Assembly (NCBI GenBank): GCA_017590115.1
Contig: JAGGNK010003113.1
Coordinates: 484,209-548,208, forward strand
Length of the DNA stretch: 64,000 nucleotides
Reading direction: 5' to 3'
DNA from: Montifringilla adamsi
Taxonomy: Eukaryota > Chordata > Aves > Passeriformes > Passeridae
Below the pieces are notes generated by a model. That model saw nothing but the letters and a program-made list of their open reading frames with translations, ran no database searches and was not told where the DNA came from. Each line of letters opens with the position of its first letter. Within the stretch, counting starts at the first letter, position 1. Positions 55,331 to 64,000 of the stretch are shown here, in pieces. Both the position numbers and the translations under genes were made by a program.

Positions 55331-58300
55331 AGCTGTGCCAAGCTGTTCCAAGCCAAGACGAGCTCACTGCGCTGTTCTGGGCTCCCATGCGGCTGTCCAC
55401 ACCCCTTGTCCCACTCTGTGCTCCCCAAAACCCACCCTACGGGCTGTGCTTGAGGTGGGGCGCAGGACAGGAGGGCGACACCTCACTCGCCAGGTACCCA
55501 GGCGACCTATGGGCACAGGTCCCCATCGTGGGAGCCTCCGTGCTCGTCCTGTTGTCCCAACCCTGTGCCACAGCCTGGTGACGTCCCAGCCAAGGCTCCG
55601 AGGCCACTGGCCACCGGTGACAGCGCCAGTGACAGCACATTCACTCCTGTCATCACCATGTGCAAACCAGCACATGGTGCCCCTCTCCTCCCCCCAGAGG
55701 GGGCACTGAGAGAATTTCTGGGCACACAGGACCCCCCTGAGCACCCTGGGGCAGATCAGCATCCACCTGCTCATCCCACACACCAGCGGGGCTCCTTTCC
55801 ACCCAGGATGCTCTGGGTCTGCATTGCCTGGGAGGGACAAATGGGCTGGGGGTGCTGAGAGCCAGCAAACCCATGGCACCGGAGTGGAGCACCCACGGGG
55901 CTGCAGAGGATGTGTCCATCAGTGCCCTGGGGTGTCCAGCCATGCCTGGGACAGTACACTGGGGTTAATCTTCTCTCTACCCCTCGAATTTCTCCCTCCT
56001 GTTTCCCTTCTCTCCCCCAGCCCCCCTGACCCTCTCTCCCCACCTCTCCCATCCGGCACTGCTGCGTTTCATTCCTGAAGGGTTAATGATCAGACAACAA
56101 AGGAGCCATTTCAGACCCCTTTGGCCACAATGTAGGAAACCAGGAGTAATAACTGAGGAAACCAGGAGTAATAATGGTTAGGATCACTTTTTTTTTTTTC
56201 TAATTATGAAATAAATTGAAAAATTACACATAAAATGCATAAATTGCAGCATCTGGCTCAGACGAAATTTCCATAAACAACCAAACGTGCAGCATGGCAT
56301 CACCATCAGGAGTTTGCAAGGCCTGGGGCCCATGTGGACATGGGGATGCTGCTGCCATCCCAGCATGGAAAAATAGGAATATGGCAATGGCATTGGGGAT
56401 ATCTGAGTGTCTCCAAACTCTGGCTGCAGGCAGCTGCATCGGAGTGGATGGCAGTGACTGGGATGGGACGTGGATGCCACAGGGCAAGGAGGTTCCACAA
56501 GTCCTGTTGGGTGCCAGCACAGCTGCCCTGGAGCCCATAGGGAATTTCCTTGTCCAGACCTGGAAGGCAAACACTGGGCAAGGGCCAGGGAAGCACCTCA
56601 TTCCAGGTCATGCTCTCTGGCTGCTGGCATGGGTGAGCGGATGTCGGCACAAGCCCTGCCAGGGTGACCCGTCACAGGAGGACGCACTAATTAGACAGCT
56701 CTCATTAGTGCTGGATCCTGGGGGCACCACGTGGCCATTGCTCAGCCCATCCTCAGCTGTTTGGTATCACGGGGGATTTGCCAAGGGCGGCACAGCCGCT
56801 GTCCCCATGCCCCTGCTGCTGTGTGCCAGGTATCCCTGAGAGAGCAGAGAAATCCACACGTTTCCCTTAATTTGTCTATTTATGACAAATCCTACTGTCG
56901 GTGGGAGGAGAGGTGCTGTCTGCTGTTTAACTGGGCACCTGGCAACCCTCTGTTGTGCTGGGAGGGGTTTGGGGGGCGGCAGGGAGGGGGAAGCCCAGCT
57001 GATGATGCCAGGGCAGCACCCGCGGTGACTCAGGGATGATGTCGGCGAGAAGCGAGGCTGAGCCGCGGGTGCCGCTGGCAGCTCCCGGCTCCTCACGCAG
57101 CCCCGCTCCACGCCAGCACAGAGGGAATGAAATGTTCCTCCTCCGTCTTCCAAAGCAGAAGGGAGAAAGTGTCCAGAAAGATAATTTGGAAAGTTTGTTT
57201 GACACTTGAGCACACTTTCATCTTCGGAAAAATCTTGGTGACCTTCCAAAGCTGCACCGCCTGCTTCCCGGCACGGCAGGCGCCCCAGGGCACACGCCCG
57301 TGGCACCATCCCAGTGGCTGCTTTCGGGATGCTCAGGGCTCTGGAGGGGACGGTGTGGTCCCGCCGGGCCCACAGGTCAGCAGGGATGCAGGCACAGAGG
57401 TGGGGGCACAGGGATGCAGGCACAGGGATGCAGGTGCACGGATGCTCCTAGAAAAGGTAATAAAGTGAAAATTAAATGTCTGGAGCTGGCTAGCGGCAGG
57501 AGACAGGAAGGGGCAGGGGGATGGAGGGAGCCCCTGGATGAGGGCGGGGTTTTCTCTACAGGTGCCATGAGCTCCCAGCAGCCACGAGGGCTGGGAGGGA
57601 TCTTCCCAGTGCATCCCAGGCGATGAATGTGGGTTTGATCAGGGGAGGGTTTGAGCGGATGGTAGTGGATAAGGAAGAAAAATACTTGGCATTCCTCTCC
57701 CATCATAACAAGCCCAGATGCTTGGACGGTGGCAGCCCACTTCCCACAGGAATGGAAAGTCACAGCTGCTCTCGCGCCAGTTCGGCAGAGGCCCTTTCCC
57801 TGCTCTTAAGAAAAGCCAGCTCCACCTCACGCTGCACCACAGCCCTCGCTGGCATCCCGTGACACGGCTCCCTCCATCACCCAGTCCCTGGGGGTGGCAC
57901 TGCCCATGACCCTGATCCAGAAGAGGCAGAGCTTGGAGCAGGGAAATGTGCTGGGAAAGGCCAAGTATCAGATTTACTGCTGCTCTGGCTGGTGCTCATT
58001 CCCACATGCCAACACGTTGGGAACACCTGGATTAGCACAGCCCTGCAAGGGAGGAGTGCTCTGGGGAGGCTGATGCCGTGGGAAGCATTAATGGGAAGCA
58101 GCTCCTGTCTGGTCAGAGCTGGTGGGAGCAACTCCAGCCTCCTGGCAGCCCAACTCACCACCTCCCATGCCAGCACAGAGCCAGTGAGGCCCCTCAATGC
58201 TGGGGTGCCATCAGCTCTCCCAGACGAGAAGAAAGGTGTGATGGTGGCTGATTTTAGTGCTGACGTTGCCAAGTGCAGCCCGCAGCACGCTCATAGCACA

Positions 58301-59402
58301 TTTGCTCTCTCCTCCTCCTCCTCCTCCTCTTCCTCCTTTTCCTTCTCCTTTTCCTCCTTCTCCTCCTCCTCCTTGTGCCACACTTCAGCCATTCCTGGGT
58401 TTGTGCCACCTGCCATTCCTGCTGTTCTCAGGGAATGCGGCATCCCAAGAGGCTTAAGATTTGCCATAAATCACATCCTTCATCCCAGACCGAGCTCTGG
58501 AGCTCCACATCTCTTCTTGGCTTCTCTGGCTTGCTCCAGTCCTGGACGCCAGCATGGCTGCACAGCCTTCAAGTGCTCCAGCTGCCAAAACAGGAGCAAA
58601 GCCCAAAGAGGGAATTGGCATCAAGTGGCACTGAAGGCCAAGGGGCAGCAATAGTAGGAGAGAGAGCCGGGAGGAAAGGGAAGACAAGCAGTGAGATGAG
58701 AGGGAAGGCTTGGTGTCGAAACTGAATTCCTGGTCCATGTCAGCAGAGCAGATTTCCAGTGTTTATTTTATCTCTTTAGCTGAGCCCCTTTGAGGCAGAA
58801 TATATTAAATGGCCTGACTTTATATAATGGAAATAATTGAAACAATACTCCTGCTTCCAGCCGCAACGTGCCGTGATTTCAGCCAAGAGTGGCCAGCCTC
58901 CTCGAGGTGGTGGGGACAGCCGCCGCCGCCGCCGCTGGCACTTGTTCGCTGGTTATTGTTGACACATGTCAGCGTCGCCTTCCAATTTCCGCACAGCTGT
59001 CAGAGCGGGGAGAACACCCGGCGGCTGGCGCGGGTGGGCTCAGCGCCGGCCAGCGCCGACGGGCGCGGGGAGGGAAGGACGGGGTCCCCACGCTGGGATC
59101 CTCTGCTCTGCGGGGCTGTGGTGATGGCTGAGCTGGGATTTCCCAAGGGGAGGTGGTGTTGGGGCAGTGCTCTCAGGTAGCCCAGTGAGGATGGTGGAAT
59201 GGGGAGAAGCTTGGGAGGATGGAGGGTGTGCGTGCTCGCTGCATGAACTGTTGAACTGGGAGCTCGGTATTCACTGGAGAGGTGAAAGGAGGAGAAGAAC
59301 GTGAAGGCCGGGAGTTGTTGAAGGTTTTATCCAACTCTGCCCCAGCAGTGGGTGATGCTGGGGCAGGGAAAGGCCCCCAGCCCCAGCATCCCTGTGGGAA
59401 AG
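55331..59402. other. Region upstream of RSPO4 without recognisable gene
   Basis: Contains a duplicated GAAACCAGGAGTAATAA (56134-56175), candidate conserved elements at 56690-56920, 57120-57260 and 58745-59010, a GCAGGCACAGGGAT repeat (57380-57445) and a TCC tract (58305-58375). Confidence 0.55.
58305..58375 (+). repeat. (TCC)n polypyrimidine tract
   Basis: TCCTCC/TTCC units uninterrupted by purines for about 65 bases. Confidence 0.9.
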
Positions 59403-59775
59403 TGTGGTATTCACATGCCCTCTGAACAGAGAGAAGTTGTGAGACAAGCAGAGAAGGAAAACATAATTCTTATCTCACTTGCTGTGCTAAGGTGGAATGC
59501 AAAATGGAGATTATTTACCCAATGTGAGGATGTTTTGTTCTCTTGGCCTATCAGGGCCAAGAGCTGTGCGTGTGTTGGACTGTCACGAGACAGTCAAGGG
59601 AGAATCGAGATGAGTGCAGTTGTGTGCAGTTGTGAGCAAGGGTGAGTGCAAAGCAGATTCAGTTAGATACAATGCATATAGTATAGAATAATAAAGTAAT
59701 TCTTTAGCCTTCTGATAAGACAGAGTCCTCCTCATCATTCTCTCCCCTTCGTTGGGGATTGCCTGTGCAACAATA
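59403..59775 (+). mobile_element. Solitary ERV LTR with 6-bp target duplication
   Basis: Starts TGTGGTATTCACATGCCCTC and ends GCCTGTGCAACAATA. Both edges are flanked by GGAAAG (59397-59402 and 59776-59781), a 6-bp duplication as made by betaretrovirus-like (ERVK/ERV2) elements. Inside are a TATAGAATAATAAAG stretch that supplies the poly(A) signal at about 59690 and a pyrimidine-rich end. The 3' terminus does not end in the usual CA unless the last bases are assigned differently. No coding remnant is present. Confidence 0.65.
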
Positions 59776-59781
59776 GGAAAG

Positions 59782-62700
59782 CACTTGCACCAAGCACCAT
59801 CCTTGAAGCCAACATCAGTCTCCATCGCACACGAGCAACTGAAACTCCGTCACTGAAAACCTGTCTTCGCTCCTTGAGTGGAGCTGAATGGATGAAATGA
59901 GCAAACACGGTGGTGAGGAGTCACCAACACTGAGCCAGGCCATAAACCAATTCCCATTTGTGGGCACCGCAGGGTTCCAGGGAAAAGCTGGCAGGAGGTG
60001 ATAGTAAGAGCAACAGCAGGCAAGGTCTTCAAGGAACTGCGACATGGTGTGAAAAGTGCTCCAGAATCTCTACCCACCATTGCAGCCACTCCCCCTGGCT
60101 GTGCACAGTGGGGGCTCAGGGAAGGTTTCTCCAAGGAAAGGCAGATGGGACTTGCAGTGTAGGACAGGGAGCCTGGGGTTTGGGGCAGCTGGACTGCAGA
60201 TTCCTTTGCTGTAGGGAGCTGGAATATCCCAGATGAGTTGGGTGCTGCTACTGTGCCCAACAGGACCCCTCAGCCTGGGCAAAGCCTGCTCTCCCAGCAA
60301 AGCCAAAGCATCAGTGACCATGGAGCATCCTTCTCTGGGCCAGATGTGCCTCTGCTTTCCCTGCAATGAAAATCATGTGTTTGTTACTGGAAGGGAGCGA
60401 GGCAGCGGTATTTTAGTATCTGGCCCTCTTGTATTCTCCTAAGAACCATATATGCCAAATTCCAATAGATTTTTTTTTTAATATTTTAGACTATTTAAGG
60501 AAACTATTGAGAAAGACAGATGGAAGCACCAGTCAGATGGATGTTCCTGGCTCCACGTGAGACAGCACTCAGAAGTCCCATTCTTTTTCAAATAATTTTA
60601 ATGTGACTACATGGTTCCCTCTCGCACATCATTCCCCAGGAGGGTAAATCCTCTGACTCTGGTGGATGACTCTCACCAGCTGGAATTCAGCAGAAGACAA
60701 AAGCTTTGAGCAGGCTGCTGGTTGGGGATGGGGAAATTCCCCCCTGCAGCCACAGAGCCCAGGGAGGGCTGTGGAAGCAGCCACTGCAGTCATGGCTCTG
60801 GTGCCCAAGGCCAGCCCTGCCCATGACCAGCCCTGCCCATTCCCTGCCACAGCTGCAGCTCACAGAGCATGTGCTCCCAGTCAGGGGACATGGTGAGAGG
60901 CTGAGGTGACCCTGGGCAGTGGAAGGCAAGCCAGGTGCCCACCTGTGTGCCCTGAGGGAAGCAAAACTTGGGATATGTGGCTGCACCTGCACCTCAGTTT
61001 GTGCCAGGGCTGAGAACCTGATGTTGGTGCTGGCATCACTCAGCTGGGACTTGGCCACCAAAGGTTGTGATGGTGCCTCTGTCTCAAAGTTTACTTTTAA
61101 GTTATTTTGCTGACAATCCAACCCCAGTGTCTCAGCTCTGGGAACTGCCCTGGGTCCTCTGGTTGCAGCTGAACGTGGACTTTTGCAGCATCCCAACCCT
61201 CATGGACCCTTCTTGGCAGCAGGATGCGATCATTCCGTGACAAAAACCAGCGGCTCCTCAGCTCCCGCCTGCCCTGGCCAAAGCTGCAGGGATGTGCTCA
61301 TGCTTTGGACACCAAGCCAGGAGGAAACAGCGTGTCTAGGAGCTTTGTCCTTTGATGGACCCTGCTGTGCTGGCACGGGGTTGGGAAACACCCAATTTAA
61401 GTTCATGGTCCACAGGAACTGGAATTTGGGTCTCCCACAGGGACATGGGTCCCTCCTCACCCTCCCAGCCTCAGGATCCATCCTCAGTCCTGCTGACATC
61501 CCAACTCCTGGCTCTCTCTGGGTCTCTAGGGCACTCCCTCCTATCCCTCCCCTCCAGAACAATCCAGGAACGTGGCACAGCAGGCCCAGCCTGGACTTTG
61601 GTCACCAGCCCTGCTGTGGCTGCCAGCACCCCAGGGCCGGCGGCCGTGTGCCACGGTGACTTATAAAGGCTTTTTTTCAAAATTAATAACAGGAGGAACA
61701 CAAACTTTAATATTTCTGAAGTGAAAATGGAGTGATAATTGTATTTAGCCGACATTCAGGAAAATTATTACCACCTGGCAACCCCATTTGTGGCTGACGT
61801 CAAAGAGCACCATAAACCACCGTTAGTTTGGAGAACACCAGGGGAAAAAAAAAAAAGAAAAAAGGAAAAAAGCAGAAATGGTGACCTTTGTATTAAAAAA
61901 TCCAGGATCAGGAGTATCCTGGGATGCTGGACAGAGCAGGTCCCCAGGGCCTGTTTGTCATCAGGAGTTTGACTAACACTCAGGAGTGTCAGCAGATATG
62001 GTCCTCAGAGGTTGAAGGAAAAGGCAAGGAGAAAAATGTTCCCCTCTTCTTTGTATTTTTTTCAGTCTTTTGTATCCTGTTTATGCCACTAACAAATTAA
62101 ATTTTCAGGAGCTGGAATAAAGACAAAGCCTGAGCTGTTTAAAATGGGTTGTGGGCAGCTCCCGCTCAAAGCAAACAGAGAAGGTTCATCACCCCAAAAA
62201 GTACCAAATTGCAGGAGTGGGGAGAAAAGGGGATTACAGTGGGACAGCAGAGATGAAGCAGTGATGGAGAGGGTGCCAGTTAGGTGCCCTGAGCCTCATG
62301 CCCACTTTGAGCATCCGTGCTGCTGCAGTTGGAGGAGGGATACAGGGGCATGGTCTCCGACTGGTCCCCAGCACCATGGCCGGGCACAAAGCCGTGGCAG
62401 CAGGATCTGGCTCAAGGAAAGAATTCTTCACTTGGGAATTTGAGCAAAAAAGATTAAATGAAGTTAAAAAATGCATGTCACACTATGAAAGAAGAAAAAA
62501 ACATTTCCAAATATCCCCAGCCTCCTCTGCACCCGCACACACTCCAGGCGCTCTCAGCTGCCACCTCTCCTTCCCACGGCATTTTGTGGGTTCATGGCTC
62601 CCCACCACAGGGGAGAGCTATGTCTCAGCTCTGAGGCAACCACAACACGGAGAGACATCATGACCTGGTGCCCTCATCTCTTTCCATTCATTCCCACTCT

Positions 62701-64000
62701 CCCCTGGCTGTCTGGGAGGCTCCCAACAGAACCATCATTGCCATCATTGCAGTAGGGAGGTTCCAGCACCTTCCTGCAGGCACAGAGTCCCTCCTGCTGA
62801 GGTCCCAGCCCTGGCCTAGGGGTGCTCTGGGGTGCAAAGGGTGATTCCAGTCCCAAGGGAACTGGTGCTTCTCAGAGTTCCCCAGAGACAGGGAATAAAC
62901 CTGCATCAGTTCTTTGCTGGAGGGGAGATATCTCTGTGCAGGAACAGGAGTCCTGCGAGGATCACAGTGGTGCTTCCCATGGATGGGGGTTTCCAGGGTC
63001 CTGGCATAGCAGTGCTTCCCACTGTGAGCCTGGAGCAGGGCTGCTTCCAGGCATCAGCACTGAGGAGAAATCCCATCATACTGTGATGTGTGGCATGGCC
63101 TCCCCAGGTGGAAAATGCCTCCTCCCTTAGGAAAAGGGGATAATTAAAGGCTACTGATGTTTTGAGCTGTTTAACAATGCTGGTTTGTTAATTCAGGCCC
63201 TCCTGGAAGACCACACAACAATCCCTGTGCTCCCACACTCTCCCAGCCAGCCTGACAGAAGCAGGGCCAGCAATGGTTCCATCAGCCAAACCAGTTCTGG
63301 CTCCAGTGCTCCCAGTTCCAGTGGAGCCACTGGGAGGGGGATGTCTGTCTATCCCCACATGGGGATGAGACCCAGCTCTGCTGACAATGGCAGGGCTGGG
63401 AGCACCTGTGTTTGCAGCAAGTTTGGATTGTCCCTGTCCTTGGCCATCCCAATGGCATCTCACTGAGCCTCAACCAAACAACTGGAGATCACTGAGACCA
63501 CAAGCAAACAGCATTTGATTAGATTACTCTTTTTTTGTACTTTTTTTTTTTCTCCTGAAAAAACAAAGAGAAGAGGAGAATTCATATTTCCTGTTCATGT
63601 GAAAGGAATTTGCCAGCATGTGGCAGGGAAACCAATGCTGGTGGCCTGGAGAAGTCACCACCTCGTGACTCTAGGAGCAAAGACGAGCCAGGAGGTGGCT
63701 GGCATGGAGGCTCCACACCCAGACACCTGCACAGGGGCACAGGACAGAGCAGGGAGCTCTTGCCAAGGCTGCAGCTCCCTAAACCTGGGTGCTGGGACGA
63801 GGCAGGGTGGCGTGGCTAGGCCAGGCTCAAGCCCCAGTGCTGCCAGGGTCTGAATGTCTCAGCAAAGCAGCAGCGGCGCCCAGCCAAGGCTTCAGGAAAG
63901 AATTTCAGAAAGTGCTTGGTGTGGCCTCTCTTTTCCCAGATCAAAAACTGGGATCTGCTCAGCAATCCTCCTCCATCATTTTGCCAAGTTGCCTGGAGGG
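59782..64000. other. Right flank without recognisable gene
   Basis: Less GC-rich than the rest. It has AT-rich islands at 60440-60520, 61660-61870, 62090-62120, 62440-62520 and 63120-63200, and no exon I can recognise. By synteny PSMF1 would be expected beyond the right edge. Confidence 0.5.

Overview
This is vertebrate, and specifically avian, genomic DNA, most likely from a passerine. The reasons are intron-containing vertebrate genes, very short introns and intergenic spaces, 3' ends of CR1 LINEs, avian-type retroviral LTRs, many GC-rich minisatellites, and two assembly gaps (9906-10887 and 27249-27293). No bacterial or viral gene system is present.

Seven protein-coding genes can be read. 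From left to right they are TCF15 (-), SRXN1 (-), SCRT2 (-), SLC52A3 (-), FAM110A (+), ANGPT4 (-) and RSPO4 (-). I recall the same order and the same strands from human chromosome 20p13, and from the homologous chicken chromosome 20. There the block spans several hundred kb; here it fits in about 52 kb. I placed exons by joining GT-AG sites in phase and comparing the product with the known family. All seven reading frames are intact.

Layout: 1-2270 is a minisatellite-rich flank. TCF15 is at 2624-4984, with a TATA box and a poly(A) signal. From 5.3 to 12.9 kb there is no recognisable gene, but there are simple repeats, an assembly gap flanked by poly-C, and a 15-bp minisatellite that probably lies in the SRXN1 3' UTR. 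SRXN1 is at 12911-13524. SCRT2 is at 16924-19884, preceded by a 400-bp polypyrimidine tract. SLC52A3 is at 23594-25335, with an LTR on the same strand 1.7 kb upstream. FAM110A is at 32662-33663, ANGPT4 (nine exons) at 37194-45147 and RSPO4 (five exons) at 47640-54523. From 55.3 to 64 kb there is a less GC-rich, gene-free stretch with one solitary LTR and several candidate conserved elements.

The genes do not form a pathway. TCF15 and SCRT2 are developmental transcription factors. SRXN1 repairs peroxiredoxins. SLC52A3 imports riboflavin. FAM110A is a centrosome/spindle protein. ANGPT4 and RSPO4 are secreted ligands of TIE2 and of LGR/ZNRF3-type Wnt regulators. I found no convincing new biological system. 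The best leads are regulatory: an antioxidant response element at the SRXN1 start, a CCAAT/CHR cell-cycle arrangement at FAM110A, LTRs near SLC52A3 and downstream of PSMF1-side sequence, and AT-rich islands that look like conserved enhancers.
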